Shown: in pieces, positions 1 through 5,733 of the stretch
How the letters are laid out: each line of letters opens with the position of its first letter
Position numbering within the stretch: position 1 is the stretch's first letter
Origin: Pseudomonadota bacterium
Lineage (GTDB): Bacteria; Pseudomonadota; Gammaproteobacteria; JAKAQQ01
Assembly (NCBI GenBank): GCA_021819635.1
Contig: JAKAQQ010000068.1
Coordinates: 1-5,733 of the forward strand
Length of the DNA stretch: 5,733 nucleotides
Direction of reading: 5' to 3'
Notes under the pieces: generated by a model
Databases searched by the model: none
Told to the model about the DNA's origin: nothing
Seen by the model: the letters and a program-made list of their open reading frames with translations, nothing else
Made by a program: the position numbers and the translations under genes

Positions 1-101
1 GGGAAGCGCGGTGGGAGCAACCCGTCCCTCCTGAGGAACGTGCGTGGCTGCCTCGCCGATGAGCTCCGGAGCCAATTGATGTCATCGCGATCAAAGCGCC
101 A
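1..101 (-). pseudogene. hepT: HepT (DUF86/HEPN) toxin gene fragments, internally deleted, runs off left edge
   Basis: Two HepT-like pieces lie directly after the MntA core on the minus strand. Piece one (101-78) reads WRFDRDDI, matching the HepT N-terminus (typically WRFYLDDM or similar). Piece two (66 down to 1) reads ELIGEAATHVPQE, the hallmark HepT segment (NLELIGEAA-HVP-E), then GRVAPTALP, which resembles the usual VRxAHPxIPW. The pieces are in different frames from each other and from mntA. Roughly 35 residues expected between DDI and ELIGEAA are missing, as are the HepT start codon and the mntA tail. The HEPN catalytic motif (R-x4-6-H) would lie left of the window and cannot be examined. 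HepT is an RNase of the HEPN superfamily, and this copy cannot be translated as one chain. The identification comes from recalled family consensus, not from a search. Confidence 0.8.
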
Positions 102-103
102 CG

Positions 104-343
104 CGCCTTTTCCGTCGTCAGATCGACCAGCGCGTGCAGCAAGTCTTCCAGGTAGAACTGCGCGCCGAAATAGCGTGCCGCACTCGCGGGCCCGTCGAAG
201 GCCACCAGCACGTCCACGTCACTGTCGCCGCGCGCCTCATTGCGGGCGATGGAGCCAAACAGCACCAGTTTTGTCACACCGAAGCGTCGTTGCAACTCGG
301 GCTTGGTTTGGGCCAACATTCGGATCACGGTTTCACGGTTCAT
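104..343 (-). pseudogene. mntA: MntA-like nucleotidyltransferase antitoxin, C-terminally truncated remnant
   Basis: Read on the minus strand from ATG at 343-341, this gives MNRETVIRMLAQTKPELQRR and onward, a minimal nucleotidyltransferase. In this family the enzyme AMPylates and so neutralises the HepT RNase toxin encoded next to it. The nucleotidyltransferase signature GS-x10-DxD is complete: G30, S31, then D42 and D44 in GDSDVDVLV. A later VDL (D74) supplies the usual third acidic residue. The family-typical stretch YFGAQFYLEDLL (residues 58-69) and TTEKA (76-80) follow. After A80 the family resemblance stops abruptly: the usual short tail and stop codon are absent, and the frame stays open to the left window edge over DNA that encodes HepT in other frames. 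A GGAGGAG lies about 11 nt upstream of the ATG. Codon use is less G/C-biased than in the other genes here, which suggests horizontal acquisition. The catalytic core could still be made as a fusion with a nonsense tail, but the operon is broken. Confidence 0.85.
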
Positions 344-861
344 GGTTGCGCTTGCTCCTCCGCGTGCGAGCGGGGTGACGATTCGCGGTCGTGCGACCGG
401 ACGGATCGCCGGTCTTGATCGTGATCCTGCATGAAGAACTGTTCACGTCCAAGGATCTTGTCACAAACAATCGTCGGTCAGGCCATCTCCTTCTCATCGA
501 TAGAGACGGAGGAGAGGGCGTGCGGGTGAGCTTCCGTCGATTATCGCCGGGGACATCTCTCAGTGTTGCGGGCGGCCCGGGGGCGGGGCGGGGGGGGGCG
601 AGGGAGGCCGTGAGCGTGCGCCGGGTGGGCGAGGAATTCGAAGACGGTCTGGGCCGATCCTTCCGGCGCGGAGAGGGGTGCGCAGCATCGTGAGGGAATC
701 ATCCTCCGTGAGGAAAAGGGAGCGGAGCGGACGGGCGTCGCTCATGGCGTGCCCTCCGGCGGTGGGGCGCGACGTCGGGCGACGCGTGTCGTCGGCCCCG
801 GTCGCGGCACGGGAGGGCAACGGGTCGGAACCTCGAGGGGGCGTCCGGAGACCCTGCCTTT
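344..861. other. 518-bp gap without a convincing gene
   Basis: No open frame here resembles a known family or has a persuasive start. The left part (about 344-540) has modest GC and A/T-containing stretches such as 461-504, similar in texture to the mntA-hepT remnant. On the minus strand, frames leading into mntA are short and arginine-rich or interrupted (for example TGA in ATGGCCTGA near 482). Small palindromes occur just upstream of mntA: GGTCG-TG-CGACC at 387-398 and ACCGG/CCGGT at 396-413. The right part (about 560-861) is extremely GC-rich. Open frames there (such as a minus-strand proline/arginine-rich frame over 560-820) look like composition artefacts. The region must contain the aroA promoter, but I cannot pick out a -35/-10 pair. 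Confidence 0.6.
579..604 (+). other. G-quadruplex-type G-tract cluster
   Basis: The plus strand carries G5 (579-583), G4 (585-588), G9 (590-598) and G3 (602-604), separated by 1-3 nt. This satisfies the simple G-quadruplex rule of four runs of at least three G with short loops. It lies about 260 bp upstream of aroA, in non-coding DNA. Whether it folds or has a regulatory role is not shown by the sequence. The G9 run is also a place where sequencing or assembly could miscount bases. Confidence 0.6.
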
Positions 862-2193
862 ATGATGAAGGGCCCTCCCGCGAGTTCTCCCGTGCGCGTC
901 CGCCTCTCGCCTCCCGCTCGTCTCGGAATCTTTCGCCCCCGGCTCCCGCCGAGCAAGTACGTCGCCAACCGCGCGCTTCTTCTGGCGGCGCTGGCCGAGG
1001 GCACGAGTCTCCTTCGGGGACTTCCAGAGAACGACGACCTCCGGGCGGCCCTCGCCTTCGTCGAGGCGGCGGGCGCGCGCCCGGAGAGGGTCGGGGAGGG
1101 GACGTGGATGGTCCAGGGGGTGGGAGGCCGGCCCCGCTTCCCGGCCGGGACGAGGATCGATCTCGGTGCGAGCGGGACGCTGGCCCGCTTTGCGCTCGCG
1201 GTCTCGGCGCTCTCGGACACGGCCGTCGTCCTCGACGGCTCGACGCGTCTGCGCGAGCGCCCGATGGAGGAACTCCTCGCGGCGCTCGCCGCCCTTGGGG
1301 CACGCGTCGAGAGCACGCACGGGAGACTCCCCGTGCGTGTCTCGGGGCCGTTTGTCGGTGGCGAGCGGCGCCTGAGCGGGCGGAAGAGCAGTCAGTTCGC
1401 GAGCGCCCTCCTCCTTGCGGGACCGCTCACCCCGCGGGGGATCCGCCTGGGGTTCGTCGACCCGCCGGTCTCGGCGTCCTACATCGACCTCACGGCGGAG
1501 GTGATGGCGCTCTTCGGCGGACGGGTCGTGCGGAACGGGGGCGGCGGGTACGGGGTGCCCGCCGGGTCGGGCTACCGGGCGACCTCCCTCGTGATTCCTC
1601 CGGATCCGACCGCGCTCGGGTACTTTGCTGCCCTGGCCGCCCTTGTGCCCGGCTCGAGCCTCGAGGCGGAGGGCACGTTCGCGCGGCCCTTCGTGGGGGA
1701 AGCCTGCCTCCTGGAGTTTCTGGAAGCGATGGGCGCCGAGGTGGAGGCGGGGGAGCGGGGGCTCGTCGTGAGGGGCGGGGCCGTGCCGCTCCGCCCGCTT
1801 GGGCGGGTGGACGCGGGCGCGTGTCCCGACGGCGTTCCGACGCTTGCCGTCCTTGCGGGCACGGCCCCCGGCGAGAGTCTCCTCACGGGCGTTGGCCACC
1901 TTCGTCACAAGGAATCGGACCGCCCGCGGGCCATCGCCCAGGAGCTCGGACGCCTGGGTCTCGAGACAGACGCCGGGCCCGAGGGCCTGCGCGTCGTCGG
2001 CCGTCATCCCTTGCGGGCGCGCTCGACCGTTTTCACGAGCCACGACGATCACCGCATCGCGATGAGTCTCGCACTCCTCTCGCTCCGCCTTGGCGCGACC
2101 GAGATCGAGGGCGCGGAGGCGGTGAGCAAGTCCTTCCCGGACTACTGGCGGGCGCTTGCCGCGCTCGGGTTCACCGTGGAGGAGGGACCCTGA
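862..2193 (+). CDS. aroA: 3-phosphoshikimate 1-carboxyvinyltransferase (EPSP synthase)
   Basis: Cytoplasmic shikimate-pathway enzyme joining shikimate-3-phosphate and phosphoenolpyruvate to give EPSP, the precursor of chorismate. The 443 residues match the family's usual 425-445. Landmarks in order: PPSKYVANRALLLAALAEG (29-47; K32 and R37 correspond to E. coli K22 and R27), LGASGTLARF (101-110), RLRERPM (129-135), SSQ (176-178), SASY (204-207), PDGVPTLAVLA (322-332; D323 is the catalytic Asp equivalent), HLRHKESDR (346-354; K350, E351), HDDHRIAMSLAL (394-405; H397, R398) and SKSFPDYW (422-429; K423). The last four are textbook AroA. The first two are unusual: SKS is SKY, and NAGTAMRP is ASGTLARF, so the Ser that normally contacts shikimate-3-phosphate is Tyr. 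Start: ATG at 862 gives the normal leader length. ATG at 865 and GTG at 892 are alternatives, and the upstream GGAG is weak. The gene stands alone, convergent with the next. A functional AroA is likely; a specialised paralogue is the alternative. Confidence 0.95.
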   Translation: MMKGPPASSPVRVRLSPPARLGIFRPRLPPSKYVANRALLLAALAEGTSLLRGLPENDDLRAALAFVEAAGARPERVGEGTWMVQGVGGRPRFPAGTRIDLGASGTLARFALAVSALSDTAVVLDGSTRLRERPMEELLAALAALGARVESTHGRLPVRVSGPFVGGERRLSGRKSSQFASALLLAGPLTPRGIRLGFVDPPVSASYIDLTAEVMALFGGRVVRNGGGGYGVPAGSGYRATSLVIPPDPTALGYFAALAALVPGSSLEAEGTFARPFVGEACLLEFLEAMGAEVEAGERGLVVRGGAVPLRPLGRVDAGACPDGVPTLAVLAGTAPGESLLTGVGHLRHKESDRPRAIAQELGRLGLETDAGPEGLRVVGRHPLRARSTVFTSHDDHRIAMSLALLSLRLGATEIEGAEAVSKSFPDYWRALAALGFTVEEGP

Positions 2194-2242
2194 CGGAGGA
2201 GCGTTCGCGGCCGGCCCCGCCCCGTCCTCAAGCCCCCTCAAA

Positions 2243-2268
2243 GCCGCGCCGTGTTGCCACGGCGCGGC
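2243..2268. terminator. GC-rich hairpin between convergent genes, probable bidirectional terminator
   Basis: GCCGCGCCGTG (2243-2253) pairs perfectly with CACGGCGCGGC (2258-2268) around the loop TTGC: an 11-bp stem, almost all G-C. It sits 50 bp after the aroA stop and 19 bp after the stop of the minus-strand propeller gene, where both transcripts need to end. Downstream on the plus strand there is no U-run (GATGCGTTCCCC). On the minus strand a short CTTTGA follows. It is therefore not a canonical intrinsic terminator for aroA, though GC-rich genomes often lack U-tracts. Confidence 0.65.
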
Positions 2269-2286
2269 GATGCGTTCCCCGACGCT

Positions 2287-5200
2287 TCAGAGGTCGGCTT
2301 CGATCGGGTCCACGTGCACGGGCGGCCCGGCCATGAGGCTCGGTGCCCCCGCGGCGGTGGCGAGCCGGTTGTAGCGCGCCACTTCGGTCGTGAGGAAGCG
2401 GTTGTAGCGGGACAGGACCTTCTGGAGCTCGCTCCGCCGCTCGGCCATGAGCCGGCGGACCGGCCCGTTGATCCGTTGTGCGTAGTTGAACGTCACGAGC
2501 TCGTAGGCGTTGATGATCTGCTGGTGCAGGCGGATGAGGTTCCGCAGGCTGTCCTCCGAAACGTTGTGTTGCCGGGCCGGGTTGTAGACCGCGTCGATGA
2601 GCGCCGTCATGCGGGCCGCGAGCGGCTTGCCGGCACGGAGCACGGCCGCGTAGCGACGGGCGAGGGCCGGGTTGCGGCGGGCGTCCGTCTCGAGTGCGAG
2701 GATCGCCCCGCGCATGCGGTGGAGGCGGTCGAGCATCTCGTCCATCGCCGTGACCTCGTTCCTGAGCTCTAGGGCGGCGTTACGCTGCGCGACGTAGCGG
2801 GCGGGCGGGAAGTGGAGCCTCGGGTCGGGGCGGACGACGACCGTCTCGGTGGCGCGGTGCCCCGCGTAGCTCACGCGGGCGACGTAGCGGCCGGGGACGA
2901 CGGAAGGCCCTGGGAAGCCCCGGGGACCGTGCGAGCCCCAGTAGTGCCCGAAGGTCATCTTGCGCGGGCCCTGGTAGCTCATGGTCCAGTCGGCCAGGTT
3001 CACTCCCGTGTGGCTCGGGCCGTAGAAGGTGTCGATGACGCGGCCCTTGCCGTTCAGGATCCGGATCCGCACCGGGGTCGTCCCGGCCTTCTTCTCGGCT
3101 GGGGTCGGCTTCGTGCCGTGCGCGAGGTAGTAGCTCAGGGTCACGGCGATCGGGGCGTTCGGGGCCTTGTAGAAGGGCGGGGCGGGATCCCCGATGTCGT
3201 TCGTGTAGAAGAGCGTCCCGGGGGCGGCCGGGAAGAGATGGAAGGGCGAACGGGCGATCGTGCGGTTGAAGTCAACGAGAGGGCGCAGGTCGTCAAGAAC
3301 CCAGAGCCCACGGCCGTGGCTCGCAAGGACGAGACTGTCCGGATGGCCCACGAACTTGAGGTCCCAGACGGCCATCGTCGGAAGGTTGGCGCCGAGCCGG
3401 TGCCAGAGCCGGCCGTTGTCGCGCGAGTAGTACACCCCGATCATGGTGCCGGCCACGAGGAAGCCGGGGCGATCGGGGTCTTCGCGGACGACGAGGGTCG
3501 AGGCGTCGCGCGGGAGCCCGCGGTCGATCGCCTGCCAGCTCCGGCCGTAATCGGTCGTGCGGTAGACGTAGGGTCGGTTGTTGCCGAGTTCGTGCGCGTC
3601 GAAGGCGACGTAGGCCGTCCCGGCGTGGAAGGGCGAGACCCCGATCTGGTAGACGCGGGCCCATTTCGGCGCGCCCGACGGGGTGACCTTCGTCCAATGC
3701 GTGCCGCCGTCGCGGGTCACCCAGACCCAGCCGTCGTCGGTTCCGACCCAGAGAACGTTGGGGTTGGTGCGGGCGATCGAGATCGACTCGATGGTGTCGT
3801 AGTTCTCCGCCCCGCTGATGTCGTAACCGATGGGCCCGCCGGTGAGGCCCTCACGGGCCCGGCTCGAACGGGTGAGGTTCGGGCTGATCACCGTCCAGTG
3901 CCGGCCGCCGTCGGTGCTCTTGAAGACGACGTTGGCCCCGAGATAGACCTCCTCGGGGTCGGTGTAGGAGACGGCGATCGGGGCCGTCCAGTTGAAGCGG
4001 TACTTGAGCTGCCAGATCTTGTGGCCCGCCTGCGAGTGGAGGTAAGGCTGGATGAAGGGGGCGTAGCTTGCGGCGTTCGTGTGGTAACGGACGATGTAGC
4101 CGTTTTCCGAGTCCGCGTAGATGATCCGGGGATCCGAGGGGGCCGGGACGGCGTACTCGCCGTCGCCCCCCACCGGCACGAACCAGTCCTGACCGGTCAC
4201 GCCCTGGCGGTTGTACTCGCTCGAGGGTCCGCAGATGGCGTTGTTGTCCTGGATTCCGCCGCAGATGAGGAAGGGCGTCACCGTGTTGGCGACGGCCACC
4301 TGGTAGAACTCCTCGATCGGAAGGTTGTCGAGGTAGCGCCAGGTCTTCCCGCCGTCGTGGGAAATGTTGACGCCCCCGTCGTTGCCCTGGATGATCCGCT
4401 CGGGATTGCGCGGGTCGATCCAGATTGCGTGGTGGTCGACGTGGACCATGGGGTCGGCGTAGAAAAAGCTCTTTCCGCCGTTCTTGGTCTCCATGAGGTC
4501 CATGGAGAGAAGGAAGAGGCGTTCGGGGTCGTGGGGCGAGACGGCAAGATGGGTGAAGTAGAAGGGACGCACGTCGATGGCGTGGTCGTTGCTCACCATG
4601 GTCCAGTGCGTGCCGAGGTCGTGCGAGGCCCAAAGCGTGCCGTGCTTGGCCTGAAGCACCGCGTAGACCCAGTCCGGACGGCTCGGGGCGAAGGCGACGT
4701 CGGCGCGGCCGATCATCGCGGGCAGGCCGTGGGTCAGTTTCGTCCAGGTCCGGCCGCCGTTCGTCGACCGGAAGAGTCCGCCGCCGGGCCCGCCGCTCAC
4801 GAGCTTCCAGGGGAAGCGGTGGACGTACCAGAGGCCCGCGATCAGGACCTCGGGGTTTCCCGGTTCGTAGGCGAGGGTCGAGCAGCCCGCGTGGTCGTTG
4901 GTGTAGAGGACGCGTGCCCAGGTTTTGCCTTCGTTCGTCGAGCGGTAAACCCCACGCTCAGGCGTTCCGCGCCAGAGGTTGCCGAGGACGCAGGCGAAGA
5001 CGACCTTGGGGTTCGCGGGGTCGACGGCGATCGCGCTGATCTGTCCGGCGTGGCGGAGCCCGCGGAACGTCCACGTCTTGCCTCCGTCCGGGGAGAAGTA
5101 GACGCCGCCGCCGTTGAGGACGTCGTCGCGCGGGTTGTCCTCACCGGTCCCCACCCAGACGAGGTTTGGGTTCGAGGGGGCGAGGGCGATGGCGCCGATC

Positions 5201-5484
5201 GATCCGGTGTCGGCGTGCGGCAGGAGCGGCTTCCAGCTGTAACCGTCGTTGGTGGTTTTCCAGACCCCGCCGCCCGCCGCGCCGACGTAGTAGACCTCGG
5301 GTTGGCCCGGGATACCGACGACCGTCGTCACGCGGCCGCCGGCGATGGCGGGTCCGAGGTCGCGGAGCGCGAGGTGGCGGAAGGGGTGGGCCGCCGGGGC
5401 GGCGAACGCCAGGGCGGGGAGACTCAGGGCGATGCCAAGGCCCGTGGCGAGGAGCCAGCGGAGCGTGCGGGACGGGTGCGACAC
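2287..5484 (-). CDS. Exported Asp-box (BNR / VPS10-sortilin-like) beta-propeller protein
   Basis: A 1065-residue secreted protein. Residues 1-28 form a Sec signal peptide: basic R6/R9, hydrophobic LLATGLGIALSLPALAFA, with a likely cut after A28 (A-F-A). Residues about 36-735 are two tandem beta-propellers marked by Asp-boxes (S/T-x-D/N-x-G-x-x-W): TNDGYSW 78, SPDGGKTW 131, STNEGKTW 182, STNGGRTW 240, SHDLGTHW 287, SHDGGKTW 375, STDGGRHW 523, TRDGGTHW 590, TTDYGRSW 643 and SRDNGRLW 687, plus a degenerate NGGKSF at 335. HVDHHAIWIDP (348-358) and GNDGG (367-371) are motifs I recall as typical of this family. About 745-885 looks like a beta-sandwich, and 896-1042 is helical (leucine/arginine-rich, possibly coiled). 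The family is often labelled glycosyl hydrolase or sortilin-like. Relation to GH74 is structural, and I cannot confirm catalytic acids, so enzyme activity is unproven. A binding or assembly role outside the cytoplasm is equally possible. The start is GTG at 5484, fixed by a strong ribosome site. It is monocistronic here, convergent with aroA and divergent from gpmA. Confidence 0.9.
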   Translation of the reverse strand: MSHPSRTLRWLLATGLGIALSLPALAFAAPAAHPFRHLALRDLGPAIAGGRVTTVVGIPGQPEVYYVGAAGGGVWKTTNDGYSWKPLLPHADTGSIGAIALAPSNPNLVWVGTGEDNPRDDVLNGGGVYFSPDGGKTWTFRGLRHAGQISAIAVDPANPKVVFACVLGNLWRGTPERGVYRSTNEGKTWARVLYTNDHAGCSTLAYEPGNPEVLIAGLWYVHRFPWKLVSGGPGGGLFRSTNGGRTWTKLTHGLPAMIGRADVAFAPSRPDWVYAVLQAKHGTLWASHDLGTHWTMVSNDHAIDVRPFYFTHLAVSPHDPERLFLLSMDLMETKNGGKSFFYADPMVHVDHHAIWIDPRNPERIIQGNDGGVNISHDGGKTWRYLDNLPIEEFYQVAVANTVTPFLICGGIQDNNAICGPSSEYNRQGVTGQDWFVPVGGDGEYAVPAPSDPRIIYADSENGYIVRYHTNAASYAPFIQPYLHSQAGHKIWQLKYRFNWTAPIAVSYTDPEEVYLGANVVFKSTDGGRHWTVISPNLTRSSRAREGLTGGPIGYDISGAENYDTIESISIARTNPNVLWVGTDDGWVWVTRDGGTHWTKVTPSGAPKWARVYQIGVSPFHAGTAYVAFDAHELGNNRPYVYRTTDYGRSWQAIDRGLPRDASTLVVREDPDRPGFLVAGTMIGVYYSRDNGRLWHRLGANLPTMAVWDLKFVGHPDSLVLASHGRGLWVLDDLRPLVDFNRTIARSPFHLFPAAPGTLFYTNDIGDPAPPFYKAPNAPIAVTLSYYLAHGTKPTPAEKKAGTTPVRIRILNGKGRVIDTFYGPSHTGVNLADWTMSYQGPRKMTFGHYWGSHGPRGFPGPSVVPGRYVARVSYAGHRATETVVVRPDPRLHFPPARYVAQRNAALELRNEVTAMDEMLDRLHRMRGAILALETDARRNPALARRYAAVLRAGKPLAARMTALIDAVYNPARQHNVSEDSLRNLIRLHQQIINAYELVTFNYAQRINGPVRRLMAERRSELQKVLSRYNRFLTTEVARYNRLATAAGAPSLMAGPPVHVDPIEADL

Positions 5485-5490
5485 GGGGGG

Positions 5491-5497
5491 ACCTCCT
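5491..5497 (-). promoter_or_regulatory. Strong Shine-Dalgarno deciding the GTG start of the propeller gene
   Basis: On the minus strand AGGAGGT lies exactly 6 nt (CCCCCC) before GTG at 5484-5482. It is a near-perfect complement to the 16S 3' end, and the signal peptide begins directly at this codon. Together these fix a non-ATG start and suggest good translation despite the GTG. Confidence 0.85.
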
Positions 5498-5522
5498 GAA
5501 GACGGGGGGGCAGAAACGACAA

Positions 5523-5557
5523 GACGGATCCCCGCGGGAGCCGCGGGCCGATCCGTC
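5523..5557. repeat. Long inverted repeat in the divergent intergenic region
   Basis: GACGGATC (5523-5530) pairs with GATCCGTC (5550-5557), and CCCGCGG (5531-5537) pairs with CCGCGGG (5541-5547). This gives a 15-bp stem with a CC bulge (5548-5549) and a GAG loop. It lies between the propeller gene (start 5484) and gpmA (start 5636), 26 bp from the propeller gene's Shine-Dalgarno. It could be a protein-binding operator, an RNA hairpin in the propeller gene's 5' leader, or a terminator for readthrough. There is no adjacent T-run on either strand, which argues against a canonical terminator. Confidence 0.7.
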
Positions 5558-5565
5558 CCACCCGG

Positions 5566-5571
5566 AGTATA
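5566..5571 (-). promoter_or_regulatory. Possible -10 box for the propeller gene
   Basis: The minus strand reads TATACT at 5571-5566, close to the sigma70 consensus TATAAT and one of the few A/T-rich spots in this gap. Transcription starting near 5558 would place the whole inverted repeat in the leader RNA. No recognisable -35 lies 16-18 bp upstream. The same site read on the plus strand (TATAGC, 5568-5573) could instead serve gpmA. Both are guesses from one hexamer. Confidence 0.35.
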
Positions 5572-5635
5572 GCGTGCCCCGCGGGCGGCGAGACGGGGCT
5601 CTGTGGCAGAATGCCCCGTCGCCCGTCCCGGGGGG

Positions 5636-5733
5636 ATGCCCGTGCCCCGTCTCGTCCTCGTCCGTCATGGCGAAAGCCTCTGGAACGCCGAGAACCGGTT
5701 CACCGGCTGGCGCGACGTGGGGTTGAGCCCGCG
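5636..5733 (+). CDS. gpmA: 2,3-bisphosphoglycerate-dependent phosphoglycerate mutase, N-terminal part
   Basis: Only the first 32 codons are inside the window, and the frame is open at the right edge. The peptide [20 protein letters not shown], then [12 protein letters not shown], is the N-terminus of the dPGM (GpmA) branch of the histidine phosphatase superfamily. The His in VRHGES (residue 11) is the one phosphorylated in the 3-phosphoglycerate/2-phosphoglycerate interconversion of glycolysis and gluconeogenesis. [12 protein letters not shown] is the dPGM-specific stretch that separates it from general phosphatases. ATG at 5636 is taken as the start. GTG at 5642 (giving VPRLVLV) is a real alternative, because the G-run at 5630-5635 abuts the ATG but sits at normal Shine-Dalgarno spacing from the GTG. 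It is divergent from the propeller gene across 151 bp, so it has its own promoter or shares the bidirectional region. Confidence 0.9.
   Translation, partial: MPVPRLVLVRHGESLWNAENRFTGWRDVGLSP

Noticed and set aside
387..413. Two overlapping small palindromes upstream of mntA as an autoregulatory operator
   Set aside because: The stems are only 5 bp, which is expected by chance in this composition. There is no second copy or promoter element to support an operator.
40..434. Plus-strand open frames across the toxin-antitoxin remnant
   Set aside because: They are antisense to a clear nucleotidyltransferase core, and their translations show no domain.
332..496. 54-residue arginine-rich minus-strand frame starting near 496 and overlapping the mntA start
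   Set aside because: It has no recognisable family and a random-looking composition, and the overlapping frame is interrupted by a TGA. It does not resemble an antitoxin.
560..820. 86-residue minus-strand frame ending in a proline-rich tail
   Set aside because: The proline run is just the complement of the G-tract cluster. There is no family resemblance, and it lies in extremely GC-rich non-coding DNA.
742..2241. 499-residue minus-strand frame and 552-residue plus-strand frame over aroA
   Set aside because: Both are R/G/P/E-rich shadows of aroA with no recognisable motifs. The AroA frame carries all the family landmarks.
2812..5499. 895-residue open frame on the plus strand, opposite the propeller gene
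   Set aside because: It is the antisense shadow of a real GC-rich gene. The translation is V/G/D/R/A-rich low complexity without domains, while the minus strand has a signal peptide, Asp-boxes and a perfect ribosome site.
1..5733. CRISPR array, tRNA, rRNA or insertion sequence
   Set aside because: I saw no regularly spaced direct repeats, no cloverleaf-like segment, no rRNA-like sequence and no transposase motif on either strand.

Overview
The window is a very GC-rich bacterial chromosome segment. G/C-ending codons dominate the three ordinary genes, which are densely packed with short gaps. Nothing in the sequence fixes the taxon. A Pseudomonadota or Acidobacteriota-like organism would fit a 2,3-BPG-type phosphoglycerate mutase, a large exported Asp-box propeller protein and a MntA-HepT type toxin-antitoxin remnant, but this is inference.

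Layout, left to right. (1) Positions 1-343, minus strand: a decayed mntA-hepT toxin-antitoxin locus. The nucleotidyltransferase (antitoxin) core is intact for about 80 residues. It then runs directly into fragments of the HepT toxin gene lying in the two other reading frames, with pieces of both genes missing. (2) Positions 344-861: a gap with no convincing gene. Its left part looks compositionally like the toxin-antitoxin remnant. Its right part is extremely GC-rich and holds a G-quadruplex-type G-tract cluster. (3) Positions 862-2193, plus strand: aroA, EPSP synthase of the shikimate pathway, full length but with unusual residues in two normally conserved active-site motifs. (4) Positions 2194-2286: a convergent gap with a perfect 11-bp GC hairpin, a probable terminator. 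(5) Positions 2287-5484, minus strand: a 1065-residue exported Asp-box (BNR/VPS10/sortilin-like) beta-propeller protein with a C-terminal helical domain, starting at GTG behind an ideal Shine-Dalgarno sequence. (6) Positions 5485-5635: a divergent promoter region with a strong 15-bp-stem inverted repeat. (7) Positions 5636-5733, plus strand: the first 32 codons of gpmA, cut by the window edge.

The three intact genes do not form an operon: aroA and the propeller gene converge, and the propeller gene and gpmA diverge. aroA and gpmA are central metabolism (chorismate synthesis and glycolysis). The propeller protein acts outside the cytoplasm and its substrate is not evident. I see no clear new multi-gene system. 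The points most worth a second look are the three-frame ruin of the toxin-antitoxin pair, the atypical AroA active-site motifs and the inverted repeat between the propeller gene and gpmA.
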